From Acidimicrobiaceae bacterium (GTDB lineage Bacteria > Actinomycetota > Acidimicrobiia > Acidimicrobiales > RAAP-2): 48,398 nt of DNA. Of the stretch, positions 1 through 8,694 are shown piece after piece. The notes beneath the pieces were generated by a model that was not told the origin of the DNA, did not search any database, and worked only from the letters and a program-made list of their open reading frames with translations. The DNA is taken from assembly GCA_003162475.1 (NCBI GenBank), contig PMOI01000004.1:59121-107518 (forward strand). Direction: 5' to 3'. A program made the translations under genes and the position numbers. Every line of letters starts with the position of its first letter. Position 1 is the first letter of the stretch.

Positions 1-558
1 TACGCCACGTGGTGGATCCGCCAAGCCATCACGCGTGGCATCGCGAACACCGGACGAACGATTCGACTCCCGGTACACGCCGGTGACACGCTGGCGCGCG
101 TGCAAAAGGCGCAGTCGCGCCTCGAGCTCAAGTTCGGTCGACCCCCCACCATCAAGGAACTCTGCGAAGAGTGCGAGATGCCCGAGGACAAGCTCATCGA
201 GGCGTTGCGGTTCCGTTCTGAGCCCATCTCACTCTCCGAGCCTCTTCGTGAGGACGGCGACGCTGAGTTGGGCGACGTCGTCGAAGACCGTTCGGCCGAG
301 TCACCCTTTGACGTGGCCGCGGTGAAGATGATGCCCGCCGCGATCGAGAAGTTACTCCAACCCCTCGACGAGCGCGAACAGAAGATCCTTCGGATGCGCT
401 TTGGTCTCGACGGCGCCGGAGAGATCCGTACGCTCGAGGACGTGGGCGCGGAGATGAACTTGACGCGCGAACGTATTCGCCAGATCGAGGCCCGCGCGAT
501 GAGTAAGTTGCGTCACCCGTCGTCCGACACCGGCGCGCGCGACCTCTTGACGCTCTAG
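1..558 (+). CDS. Primary-type sigma-70 factor, C-terminal part (5' end outside window)
   Basis: This is the end of an RpoD/SigA/HrdB-type sigma factor, the subunit that directs RNA polymerase to housekeeping promoters. The frame is open from base 1. The first residues, YATWWIRQAI, are the end of region 2, which melts and reads the -10 element. Region 3 follows (KAQSRLELKFGRPPTIKEL). Region 4 ends the protein, with LDEREQKILRMRFGL and the helix-turn-helix around residues 144-170 (NLTRERIRQIEARA), which reads the -35 element. The match to group 1/2 sigma factors is very strong. Whether it is the essential sigma or a close paralogue cannot be decided without the N-terminus. Its stop overlaps the stop of the convergent hydrolase gene by 4 nt. 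Confidence 0.93.
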   Translation, partial: YATWWIRQAITRGIANTGRTIRLPVHAGDTLARVQKAQSRLELKFGRPPTIKELCEECEMPEDKLIEALRFRSEPISLSEPLREDGDAELGDVVEDRSAESPFDVAAVKMMPAAIEKLLQPLDEREQKILRMRFGLDGAGEIRTLEDVGAEMNLTRERIRQIEARAMSKLRHPSSDTGARDLLTL

Positions 559-1328
559 CGACGCTGGTACCGAGCGCCGCCGAGCCCGAGCACGGCCGCG
601 ACGCCGACGACCAGTGCGCTCAACAGGAATGGCGTGTGCGACTTCGTTCGAGTGAGCGCGGTCACCGGGTGACTGAACGTGAGCAGCGGCCACTGTTTCT
701 CGTGGGCGATCTTCTCTAGTTGACGGTCCGCGTTCACCGCGAAGGGATGTCCGACCGCTTCCAACATCGGGACGTCGGTCTCGGAGTCGGAGTAGGCGTA
801 GGACTCACTGAGATCGATATCGCGTCGTCTCGCGAGTTCGCGCATGGCGTGGGCCTTGTTCTCACCTTGCGCGAAGAACGCCATCTCCCCAGTGAACTTT
901 CCGTCGATGTCAATGAGCGCCTGCGACGAGATGGCGCCCGTGAGTCCGAGGAGTTCCGCGAAGGGTTCCACGATCTCGGCGGGCGCGCTCGAGACGAGGT
1001 AGACCTCTTCGCCTTCGGCGAGGTGGTGATCGATCAGCTCGAGGGCCTCGGCGTAGATGAGCGGCTCGATAACGTCGCTGAGCGTCTCTTTGACGAGCAG
1101 GCGAACCTCGTCTTGGTCCCAACCCTTAGTGATTTTCAGCACTGTTTGGCGGACTTTCGCGAGCCGCTTGTCGTCGGCGCCGAATCGTTGGAACCAGAGT
1201 TGCGCCACGCCCGCTCGAATCAGCGTGCGTCGATGGAGGAGTCCGCGAGCGTGGAGTTCGGGTCCGAGCGCGACGAGCGACGATTTCACGATGACCGTCT
1301 TATCTAGATCGAAAAAGGCGGCGCGCAC
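555..1328 (-). CDS. HAD-superfamily IB phosphatase (SerB-like) with C-terminal membrane anchor
   Basis: A 257-residue haloacid-dehalogenase phosphohydrolase of subfamily IB, the group that includes phosphoserine phosphatase. The nucleophile motif FFDLDKT lies at residues 5-11 (Asp7 and Asp9). Motif II is LVSSAP, the motif III lysine is in GENKAHA, and motif IV is DSETDVPML. Helical cap residues lie between motifs I and II. The last 25 residues are hydrophobic (LLSALVVGVAAVLGLG) followed by YQRR, a likely tail anchor. GTG at 1328 is forced because an in-frame TAG precedes it directly. There is no ribosome binding site, but TAGCAT lies 6 nt upstream, so the mRNA may be leaderless. Substrate unknown; similar actinobacterial proteins are often annotated as HAD-IB hydrolases without a defined role. 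Confidence 0.85.
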   Translation of the reverse strand: MRAAFFDLDKTVIVKSSLVALGPELHARGLLHRRTLIRAGVAQLWFQRFGADDKRLAKVRQTVLKITKGWDQDEVRLLVKETLSDVIEPLIYAEALELIDHHLAEGEEVYLVSSAPAEIVEPFAELLGLTGAISSQALIDIDGKFTGEMAFFAQGENKAHAMRELARRRDIDLSESYAYSDSETDVPMLEAVGHPFAVNADRQLEKIAHEKQWPLLTFSHPVTALTRTKSHTPFLLSALVVGVAAVLGLGGARYQRR

Positions 1329-1334
1329 CTACCA

Positions 1335-1340
1335 ATGCTA
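1335..1340 (-). promoter_or_regulatory. Candidate -10 box (TAGCAT) of a leaderless transcript
   Basis: On the minus strand TAGCAT ends 6 nt before the GTG of the HAD hydrolase. It fits the actinobacterial TANNNT -10 consensus, and the transcript would start at or beside the start codon. No Shine-Dalgarno sequence is present. The same arrangement recurs at seven other operon heads here. Confidence 0.45.
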
Positions 1341-1370
1341 GGTCCAGTTGTTGAGGACGATGGGTCGCTG

Positions 1371-2039
1371 TTAGCCGATGAAGGCGGCGGCGCAGTCCTG
1401 TGTCGCGTCGACGCGCGCCATTAAGACGACGTGATCCTGCTCGAGGAAGTGCATCGAGGACGACGGCACCAGGGGCTGTTCGTTTCGCACGACGGCGACG
1501 ACACGCAGCGAGTCGGGTAGGCGCAGTTCGTCGAGCGTGAGGTTCTGAGCGACGGCCGGTGCCTTCTCGTCGAGCGTGACCTCGATGAGTCGCATGCGAC
1601 CGTGCGCCAGGGTCATCAGTTGAATGATCGCTCCTACCTCCACGGCCTCGTCAACGAGTGACGTGATCAGCGCCGGTGTCGAGACGGACACGTCGACGCC
1701 CCAACTCTCGTTGAAGAGCCACTCATTTCGGGCGTTGTTGATTCGGCTGATGGTGCGCGGCACGCCGAACTCCTGTTTCGACAGCCAGCTGATCACGAGG
1801 TTGTCCTCGTCGTCACCCGTGGCGGCGATCATGACGTCGGCGCTTCGCACGTCGGCGGCCGAGAGACTCGCGAACTCGCAGGCGTCGGCGGCCATTACGG
1901 TGACGCCCGGCAACATGGTCTTCAGGCGTTCAGCGGTGTCGGCCACCTGCTCCATCAAGGTGACGTCGTGGTGACGGTCGATGAGGTCGAGGGCGATCGA
2001 CGTCCCCACGGATCCGCCTCCGGCGATGACGACTCTCAT
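1371..2039 (-). CDS. TrkA/RCK-type potassium transport regulator (CeoC-like)
   Basis: A 222-residue cytoplasmic regulator with one RCK_N and one RCK_C domain, which gates potassium transporters in response to bound nucleotide. The Rossmann fold opens with VVIAGGGSVGTS, and an acidic residue (LMEQ) ends the second strand, which favours NAD(H) binding. AATGDDEDNLV and the NARNEWLF region fit RCK_N. Residues from about 140 (MRLIEVTLDEKAPAVAQNLTL onward) form the C-terminal ligand domain. Its start overlaps the stop of the upstream RCK gene by 4 nt, so the two are co-transcribed and probably form a hetero-oligomer. The layout resembles ceoB-ceoC of mycobacteria, which also lie beside an APC-family permease. 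Confidence 0.88.
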   Translation of the reverse strand: MRVVIAGGGSVGTSIALDLIDRHHDVTLMEQVADTAERLKTMLPGVTVMAADACEFASLSAADVRSADVMIAATGDDEDNLVISWLSKQEFGVPRTISRINNARNEWLFNESWGVDVSVSTPALITSLVDEAVEVGAIIQLMTLAHGRMRLIEVTLDEKAPAVAQNLTLDELRLPDSLRVVAVVRNEQPLVPSSSMHFLEQDHVVLMARVDATQDCAAAFIG

Positions 2040-2689
2040 GACGCGCTCGTTCCGAGCAGCGTGTGCAGGTCACGCAGGCCCTCGTTGTTGACGAGGAACT
2101 CGAGGACGTCGTCTTCTTGGGCGAAGAGACCCTCGACGTTGACACGAGCCTGACCGGCTCGTATCAAGCCGACGAGGCGCACGTTCTCACCGACGTGAAA
2201 ACTGGTGACGGGTTTGCCAGCGAGTGCGTCGGGCACGATGCGCTCCACCAGGTGCATGGTGTTCGCCGAGTCGGTCCACTCGATGGAGTCGTCCGAGGGC
2301 AACATCCAACGCTTCACCTGCTGGGTCGTCCACAGCGACGTCGCGACCGTGGGGATGCCGAGTTTCATGTAGATGTCTGCTCGCGCGGGGTCGTAGATGC
2401 GCGCGACGACGTTCTTGATGTTGTAGTGATCACGCGCGATGCGAGCACAGAGAATGTTCGTGTTGTCACCGCTGGTGACGGCCGCGAGGGCGTCGGCGCT
2501 TGCGGCCTCGGCTTGAAAGAGTACGTCACGGTCAAAGCCCGATCCGACGATGGTCTTACCGTGGAAGTGGGTGAGGCGGCGAAGACTGTCGCGTTTCTTT
2601 TCAATGACGACGACGGAGTGGCCTTCTTCGGAGAGTTCCATGGCGAGTTCTGAACCAACTCGGCCACAGCCGACCACAATGATGTGCAC
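2036..2689 (-). CDS. TrkA/RCK-type potassium transport regulator (CeoB-like)
   Basis: A 217-residue RCK_N plus RCK_C protein, partner of the next gene. The nucleotide-binding loop is VVGCGRVGSEL near the N-terminus, followed by VVIEKKRD. GSGFDRDVLFQA and AAVTSGDNTNIL match RCK_N proteins, and NVRLVGLIRAGQARVN lies in the C-terminal domain. I chose GTG at 2689 because homologues start directly with the first beta strand. The frame stays open to 2848, but that longer version would run into the divergent permease gene. The 100-nt divergent gap (2690-2789) probably carries promoters for both directions. No TrkH/KtrB-type pore is encoded here, so the neighbouring permease may be the regulated transporter; that is inference. 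Confidence 0.87.
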   Translation of the reverse strand: MHIIVVGCGRVGSELAMELSEEGHSVVVIEKKRDSLRRLTHFHGKTIVGSGFDRDVLFQAEAASADALAAVTSGDNTNILCARIARDHYNIKNVVARIYDPARADIYMKLGIPTVATSLWTTQQVKRWMLPSDDSIEWTDSANTMHLVERIVPDALAGKPVTSFHVGENVRLVGLIRAGQARVNVEGLFAQEDDVLEFLVNNEGLRDLHTLLGTSAS

Positions 2690-2776
2690 GCTCTTATCTG
2701 ACCACACCACGGGTTTTAACTGCAACTTCTCGCAAAGTGAGCGACCGTGAACAGTTATCGATGAAGGGGAGTGGCT

Positions 2777-2782
2777 TAGTAT
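2777..2782 (+). promoter_or_regulatory. Candidate -10 box (TAGTAT) of a leaderless transcript
   Basis: TAGTAT ends 7 nt before the GTG of the permease gene. The only purine-rich stretch (GGGGAG, 2766-2771) is 18 nt from the start, too far for a ribosome binding site, so a leaderless mRNA is plausible. A good -35 element is not evident. Confidence 0.42.
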
Positions 2783-2789
2783 CGACTGC

Positions 2790-5159
2790 GTGCCAGAAGA
2801 GGAAAAGCCAGCGTCGACGCGCGCGCCCGTTCTGACTTCACACGCCAATCTGTTGAAGTTTTACCCCGAGACGTGGGACTATCGCCTAAAGCGACTCTTC
2901 CTGGGTAAGCCTCTCGTTACTGAGCAGTTGAGCGGTGAGCGGCTCAAACGTCCCATTGCTCTGGGCGTGTTGGCGCCGGACTGTATTTCCTCGTCGGCGT
3001 ATGGTACCGAGCAGATTCTGACCCAGATGACGCCCGCCATCGGACTCGCGGCCTTCTCCCTCGTCGTGCCCATCATGTTCGTCATTATTGGCGTGTTGTT
3101 GTTCGTCACGCTGTCGTACCTCGACGTCATCAAGTACTACACGACCGCCGGCGGTGCGTACGTCGTCGCGCGCGACAACTTCGGGCCGAAGATCGCCCAG
3201 ATCGCGGCTGTCGCCTTGTTGATCGACTACATCGTGACCGTCGCGGTGCAGTGTTCGGCCGGCACCGCGGCACTGACGACGGCGTTCCCGGCGTTGACGC
3301 GCTACACCCTCGTCATCACCATCGCCGTCGTACTCGTGTTGATCTTCGGAAACCTGCGCGGACTGCGAGAGGCCGGTTCCTACTTCGCGGTCCCTACGTA
3401 CTTCTACGTCGTCATGTTGTCGGCCACGATCGTTATTGGTTACTACAAGAGGTTCATGGGCACGTTGCCAGTGATTCACCAGCCTGCGGTTCGAGATTTG
3501 GTGCAGGGTCGATTGGGCCATCAAGGGAATGGCCTCCTCATGGGCTTGGCCTTTCTCACCTTGTTGAAGGCGTACGCGAACGGCGGCTCGTCGCTGACGG
3601 GCCTCGAAGCGATCTCGAACGGCGTCGGAAGTTTTCGCCGCTCCGAGTCAAAGAACGCGCGCGCCACCTTGGTCATGATGTCCTCAATTCTGGCCTTTCT
3701 CCTCTTGGGCACTACGTTGCTGGCGTCGTGGACGCACGCACTGCCCTACGCCGTTGGGTCGCCAACGGTCGTCGGGCAGATAGTGTCCGACGTTTTTGGT
3801 GCGCACGGCTTTGGCCACTACATATTCTTCGTCACTCAGTTCGCGACGGTCTTGATTCTCTATACCGGCGGCAACACGTCGTTCAACGGTTTTCCGTTCC
3901 TCGCGAACTACGTCGCCACCGATCGCTACCTCCCGCGCCAACTCACCAAGCGAGGGCATCGTCTCGCGTTCTCCAACGGCATCCTCCTTCTCGGTGTGGT
4001 GTCGCTCGCGTTGATCCTCGTCTTCAACGCGAGGGTCAACGCGCTCATCGCGCTGTACGCCATTGGCGTCTTCACGGGATTCACCTTGGCGGGCGCGGGT
4101 ATGGTGGCGCGACACCTACGAGAGAAGAGCGGTCACTGGCGCCGCGCCGTCTTCGTGAATGGCCTCTCGGCGAGTGTCACCGCCATCGTGGTTCTCGTCT
4201 TCGCGATCGCGAAGTTCACCGAAGGCGCGTGGATCATCTTGATCGTGGGCCCAATCATGTACGTGGGCCTCATGCGATTCCACAAGCAGTACTTGCGCGA
4301 GGAGAAAGCATTCGAGGCCAACAGCGCCAAAGCTTCGATGAACATTCGCATGAATCGCGTCATCGTCTTCGTCGACAACTACGACTTGCCGACTGAACGC
4401 GCCCTGTTGTACTGCAACTCGTTGAACCCCTACTCCGTTCGCGCCGTGCACTTCGACATTGACCCCATCGTCACGAAGAGGCTCCAAGAACGATGGGGCG
4501 CAGCCAACACGGCGTCGGCGAGCATCAGTCTCGAGATCCATGACTGTGAAGACCGGCGGGTCGACCGAGCCGCGTTGGAACTCGTCGCCGACGCGGTGCG
4601 CGATCCCGACGTCTTCTGCATGGTGATCTTGCCACGACGGGGATTCGTCTCTCGATTGCAGCGACTGTTGCACGACCGCACGGCCGACAACATGGCGGGC
4701 GCGGTGATGCACGTGCCGCGAACGGCGGCGACGATCATTCCGTACCGCGCGCTGCGCCGTCGAATCCCCGAAGGAGAACTGACCGAGGAGCCGGTGAGTG
4801 ACGAAGTCCTGCGCGGAGGACTGCGAGAGGACGCGCACCTTGAAGCCGACGTGATGCTACGAGCTCGATCGAGCGACTCCGCGCCGATCGGCGGCGTGTC
4901 GGAGCGCCAGTTCGTCGAGATCGCCGGACGCGTTCGCTCCATGGCGATCGGCAACGAGAGTGGCGTCCACGAACTGCGCTGCGTCATCACTGACAACACG
5001 GGTTCAATCACGTTGGTGTTCCAAGGTCGAACGGACGTACCGGGCATTGAGCGCGGCACGCGACTCTTGGTGAAGGGAACCGTCACGTCACTTCGTCGCG
5101 AAGCGGTGATTCTCAATCCGCAGTACGAAATTGTCGCCGCACCACAGGGTGACAGTTAA
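2790..5159 (+). CDS. KimA-like APC-family permease with C-terminal OB-fold domain
   Basis: A 789-residue membrane transporter of the amino acid-polyamine-organocation superfamily. The early segment APDCISSSAYGTEQIL resembles the discontinuous first helix of KimA-type potassium importers, and about 12 hydrophobic segments run to roughly residue 500. A cytoplasmic region follows (VIVFVDNYDLPTERALLY), with a universal-stress-like alternation of strands and helices. From about residue 703 to 785 there is an extra domain (VEIAGRVRSMAIGN... LRCVITDNTGSITLVFQGR... GTRLLVKGTV) with the pattern of a nucleic-acid-type OB-fold. Divergent RCK genes strengthen a potassium role. In mycobacteria I recall an APC permease, the RCK pair and a separate small OB-fold protein in the same neighbourhood, so this looks like a fusion of those parts. 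Substrate not proven. Confidence 0.82.
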   Translation: MPEEEKPASTRAPVLTSHANLLKFYPETWDYRLKRLFLGKPLVTEQLSGERLKRPIALGVLAPDCISSSAYGTEQILTQMTPAIGLAAFSLVVPIMFVIIGVLLFVTLSYLDVIKYYTTAGGAYVVARDNFGPKIAQIAAVALLIDYIVTVAVQCSAGTAALTTAFPALTRYTLVITIAVVLVLIFGNLRGLREAGSYFAVPTYFYVVMLSATIVIGYYKRFMGTLPVIHQPAVRDLVQGRLGHQGNGLLMGLAFLTLLKAYANGGSSLTGLEAISNGVGSFRRSESKNARATLVMMSSILAFLLLGTTLLASWTHALPYAVGSPTVVGQIVSDVFGAHGFGHYIFFVTQFATVLILYTGGNTSFNGFPFLANYVATDRYLPRQLTKRGHRLAFSNGILLLGVVSLALILVFNARVNALIALYAIGVFTGFTLAGAGMVARHLREKSGHWRRAVFVNGLSASVTAIVVLVFAIAKFTEGAWIILIVGPIMYVGLMRFHKQYLREEKAFEANSAKASMNIRMNRVIVFVDNYDLPTERALLYCNSLNPYSVRAVHFDIDPIVTKRLQERWGAANTASASISLEIHDCEDRRVDRAALELVADAVRDPDVFCMVILPRRGFVSRLQRLLHDRTADNMAGAVMHVPRTAATIIPYRALRRRIPEGELTEEPVSDEVLRGGLREDAHLEADVMLRARSSDSAPIGGVSERQFVEIAGRVRSMAIGNESGVHELRCVITDNTGSITLVFQGRTDVPGIERGTRLLVKGTVTSLRREAVILNPQYEIVAAPQGDS

Positions 5160-5328
5160 ATTTTTGTAAATCCTGTTGAGTCAGTAGCCGCTTGGTTAAT
5201 CCTTCGACCTTGGGGCTCGCACCCGTCACTATGACGTTCGAAGAGTCCTTTACCTGTCTAACTTGTGTAACGACAGTGCAAGGTGGCGATAGTGTGTCAC
5301 GCCGTGAGATACCTGAGAGGTGGTGAGC

Positions 5329-8097
5329 GTGGCTAGAGCACTCGTCATCGTTGAGTCCGTAGCCAAAGCGACACGCATCCAGGGCATGCTCGGGTCTGAC
5401 TATATTGTCAAGCCCTCCATAGGCCATATTCGCGATTTGCCCCAAAGCGCCGCTGATATTCCGGCCTCGGTGAAGGGTGAGAAGTGGGCGCGCCTCGGTA
5501 TCAACGTCAACGACCACTTCAAGCCGGTCTACGTCATTTCGAGTGATCGTAAGAAGATCGTCGCCGAGCTGAAAGCCGCCCTCAAACAGGTCGACGAGCT
5601 CTACCTCGCCACCGACGAAGACCGCGAAGGTGAGGCCATTGCCTGGCACCTCCAAGAGGTGCTGAACCCGAAGGTCCCGGTGAAGCGGATGGTGTTTCAC
5701 GAGATCACCCCGGCGGCCATCACCAAGGCCGTCTCGGAGACGCGCGACCTCGACCTACGACTCGTCGACGCCCAAGAGGGACGTCGGTTCCTCGACCGTC
5801 TGGTCGGCTACGAGGTCTCACCCGTGCTGTGGCGAGCCGTCGACAAGGCTCGCTCAGCCGGGCGAGTGCAGTCCGTGGCGATTCGACTGGTCTGTGAACG
5901 CGAGCGCGAGCGGATGGCCTTTCGATCCGCGTCCTGGTTCGACGTAACGGCGACCTTGAACGCCGAGAGCACCACGTTCGACGCCACGTTGGAGACGGTG
6001 AACGGCGCGGCGCTCGCCACGGGTAAGAACTTCGACGCCGCCGGTGGACTCGAGACCAAGGTGCCGCTCGAAGTCTTGAGCGAAGTCGCCGCGACGTCGA
6101 TTGCTCGCGAACTCGCGGGCAAACGTCTACGCGTCGACGCCGTTACTTCGACGCCGCGTACGCAACGTCCCCAGCCGCCCTTCATGACGTCGTCACTGCA
6201 GATCGAGGCCAGTCGCAAGCTCCGATTCGATCCCGAGCGAACGATGCGCGCGGCGCAGCGGCTCTACGAGCAAGGTTGGATCACCTACATGCGAACCGAC
6301 TCCACGACGCTCTCCGACGAGGCGATCAACGCCGCTCGCGCCCAGGCCGCCTCGATGTTCGGTGACGACTACGTGTCCGAGCAGCCCCGTCGCTACGACC
6401 GCAAGGTCAAGAACGCCCAAGAGGCGCACGAAGCGATCCGTCCGGCCGGCGAATCGTTTCGCACGCTCGACGAAGCGCAGGGTCAACTAAGCGGCGACGA
6501 ACGCGCGGTCTACGACCTCATCTGGAAGCGCACGATCGCCTCGCAGATGGTCGACGCACGACTCACCCAAGACCGGGTTCGACTTTCGGGCACGCTCACC
6601 AACGTCGCCGAACGCCCTGGAGAAGTGTCAGTGGGACTGAGCGCGAGTGGACTTCGCATCGAGTTCGCCGGTTTTCGAAGGGCCTACGTCGAGGGCACTG
6701 ACGACCCCGAGGCCGAACTTGCCGATCAGGAGCGACTGTTGCCGGTCCTCAACGAAGGAAGTGACGTGCCCGTGCAGAGTGCCGAAGCCAAGTCGCATGA
6801 CACGCAGCCACCCGACCGTTACTCCGAGGCGACCCTCATCAAGAAGCTCGAGGATCTCGGCATTGGTCGTCCGTCGACGTACGCCTCGGTCATGAAGACG
6901 ATCGATCGTCGGGGTTACGTGTGGAAGAAGGGAAAGTCCCTCGTGCCGACGTTCCGGGCCTTCGCCGTGGTGAACCTCTTGGAGTTCTACTTCGCCGACC
7001 TCGTGGATTACCAGTTCACCGCCGCGATGGAAGACCAACTCGACGAGATCGCCCAAGGTCGTCAGGACCTCGAGCCCTGGTTGAAGAAGTTCTACTTCGG
7101 CGACGAGTCGGCGACGAGTGAGTTCGCGCGACTCGGTCTCCAACACGTGACGCACGAACCCCACGAGTTCGACTTCGCGGCGATCAACTCCCTGCCCCTG
7201 GGGGACGCCCCGGACGGATTAAGCGTCTCGGTACGATCGGGGCGCTACGGCCCTTACCTCGTGCACGGTGACGATCGCGTCTCGATTCCCGAAGCGACCG
7301 AACCCGACTCGCTCACCGTCGAGCACGCGCTGGAGTTATTGGCGGCGCCGAGCAACGACCGCGAGCTCGGCCTCGACGACGAGGGCGAGACTATTTATCT
7401 CAAGGCCGGGCGGTACGGACCCTACGTGCAGGTCGGTGAGATGACCGACCCGAAGGAGAAGCCCAAGACGGCGTCGCTCTTTTCGACGATGTCGCTCGAA
7501 AGCGTGACGATCGACGACGCGAAGATGCTCCTGTCGTTGCCGCGTACCGTAGGGGAACATCCCGACGGCGGGGCGGTTCTCGCCCAGAACGGACGTTACG
7601 GGCCGTACCTCACCTGGGGCAAGGAGACGCGTTCGCTCGAGGATGAGGCGCAGATCTTCAGCGTCGATCTCGGACGAGCCGTGGCGCTCTTGGCCGAGCC
7701 CAAGCAGCGCGGTCGCCGCGCCGCCGCGGGACCACTGGCGGATCTGGGTGAAGACCCCGTCACGAAACGCAACGTCGTCGTTCGTAGTGGAAGGTTCGGT
7801 CTCTACGTCACCGACGGTGAGACCAACGCGACGCTGCGTCTCGGCGACACCCCCGAGACAATGACGATGGACCGCGCGAGCGAACTGCTCGCCGAGCGCC
7901 GAAACGCCGAACCCTCGACGCGCGCTCGAAAGAGCGCCAAGAAGACGACGAAGAAGGCGCCCGCGAAGAAGACGGCGAAGGGCGCCACGAAGAAGGCGAC
8001 CAAGTCCACGGGCGCTGCGAAACGCTCAGCCGTTGCAAAGGGGGCGCAGTCGAACGCGGCGTTGCTCAAGAGCGTCAGTCACGAGGACGAGGCGTGA
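5329..8097 (+). CDS. topA: DNA topoisomerase I (type IA)
   Basis: A 922-residue topoisomerase that relaxes negative supercoils by passing strands through a single-strand break. The Toprim domain opens with ALVIVESVAKATRI and carries the acidic metal site LATDEDREGEA near residue 96. The active-site tyrosine is Tyr320 in TYMRTDST. LGIGRPSTYASV marks the central type IA core. Four Topo_C repeats of the GRYGPY type lie near residues 637, 693, 755 and 820 (the last is GRFGLY). The tail is lysine- and alanine-rich, typical of actinobacterial TopA, and no zinc fingers are present. GTG at 5329 is preferred: GAGAGG at 5315-5320 is 8 nt upstream. The frame also has GTG at 5320 and 5323. It heads a topA-tmk-holB operon. 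I see no clear promoter in the 169-nt leader. Confidence 0.97.
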   Translation: MARALVIVESVAKATRIQGMLGSDYIVKPSIGHIRDLPQSAADIPASVKGEKWARLGINVNDHFKPVYVISSDRKKIVAELKAALKQVDELYLATDEDREGEAIAWHLQEVLNPKVPVKRMVFHEITPAAITKAVSETRDLDLRLVDAQEGRRFLDRLVGYEVSPVLWRAVDKARSAGRVQSVAIRLVCERERERMAFRSASWFDVTATLNAESTTFDATLETVNGAALATGKNFDAAGGLETKVPLEVLSEVAATSIARELAGKRLRVDAVTSTPRTQRPQPPFMTSSLQIEASRKLRFDPERTMRAAQRLYEQGWITYMRTDSTTLSDEAINAARAQAASMFGDDYVSEQPRRYDRKVKNAQEAHEAIRPAGESFRTLDEAQGQLSGDERAVYDLIWKRTIASQMVDARLTQDRVRLSGTLTNVAERPGEVSVGLSASGLRIEFAGFRRAYVEGTDDPEAELADQERLLPVLNEGSDVPVQSAEAKSHDTQPPDRYSEATLIKKLEDLGIGRPSTYASVMKTIDRRGYVWKKGKSLVPTFRAFAVVNLLEFYFADLVDYQFTAAMEDQLDEIAQGRQDLEPWLKKFYFGDESATSEFARLGLQHVTHEPHEFDFAAINSLPLGDAPDGLSVSVRSGRYGPYLVHGDDRVSIPEATEPDSLTVEHALELLAAPSNDRELGLDDEGETIYLKAGRYGPYVQVGEMTDPKEKPKTASLFSTMSLESVTIDDAKMLLSLPRTVGEHPDGGAVLAQNGRYGPYLTWGKETRSLEDEAQIFSVDLGRAVALLAEPKQRGRRAAAGPLADLGEDPVTKRNVVVRSGRFGLYVTDGETNATLRLGDTPETMTMDRASELLAERRNAEPSTRARKSAKKTTKKAPAKKTAKGATKKATKSTGAAKRSAVAKGAQSNAALLKSVSHEDEA

Positions 8098-8693
8098 TCC
8101 CACGCGGAACGTTTCTCGTCTTCGAGGGAATCGACGTCAGTGGCAAGAGCACGCAAGCGCGGCGCGTGGCCGAGTTGCACGACGCCCTCTTCACCTTCGA
8201 ACCCGGTGACACGCCGTTGGGCGCCGAGTTGCGCCACTGGCTGCTCGACGCCGCGACGCCCATGGATCCCGCGACCGAAGCACTCTTGATGCTCTCGGAC
8301 CGTTCTCATCACGTGCGCGGCGTTATCGAACCAACGCTCAACGCCGGACGCCACGTCGTGAGCGACCGCTTCTTCGCCTCCACTCTCGCGTACCAGGGGT
8401 ACGGGCGAGGCGTCGACCTCTCGCTTCTTCGAGCAGCGAGTGAGTTGGCCATCGGATCATGTCTGCCAACCGCGACGATCCTGTTGGACATTCCCCTCGA
8501 AGTCGTGAACGAGCGGCGCGCCCACGACGCCAAGGACCGATTCGAATCGGCCGACCTGGCGTTTCATCAGCGCGTGCGCGAGGGGTACTTGACACTGGCC
8601 AATGAGCTCGCGTGGTTCGTCGTCGACGGTTCACTGAGTGAGTCCGAGGTGGCCAGCGTGATCGACGAACGAGTGGCGGACCTACCCTGGTGA
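8094..8693 (+). CDS. tmk: Thymidylate kinase
   Basis: A 199-residue dTMP kinase (dTMP + ATP to dTDP), essential for dTTP supply. The P-loop is FEGIDVSGKST (residues 10-20); most family members read DGxGKST, so Val15 replaces a usual glycine, while the Lys and Ser/Thr ligands are intact. The DR-Y-type motif is SDRFFASTLAYQGYGR, which supplies the nucleotide-binding arginine and glutamine. RAHDAKDRFE corresponds to the lid. GTG at 8094 overlaps the topA stop by 4 nt, so translation is probably coupled. The following holB starts 1 nt after its stop. Length is normal for the family. Confidence 0.92.
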   Translation: MIPRGTFLVFEGIDVSGKSTQARRVAELHDALFTFEPGDTPLGAELRHWLLDAATPMDPATEALLMLSDRSHHVRGVIEPTLNAGRHVVSDRFFASTLAYQGYGRGVDLSLLRAASELAIGSCLPTATILLDIPLEVVNERRAHDAKDRFESADLAFHQRVREGYLTLANELAWFVVDGSLSESEVASVIDERVADLPW

Positions 8694-8694
8694 C

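Noticed and set aside
3251..4396. 381-codon plus-strand frame inside the permease gene
   Set aside because: Arg/His-rich out-of-frame translation of the membrane region; no independent start signal.
8094..8693. Broken P-loop in tmk (Val15 for Gly)
   Set aside because: The Lys, Ser and flanking glycines are intact, so loss of function is not supported.
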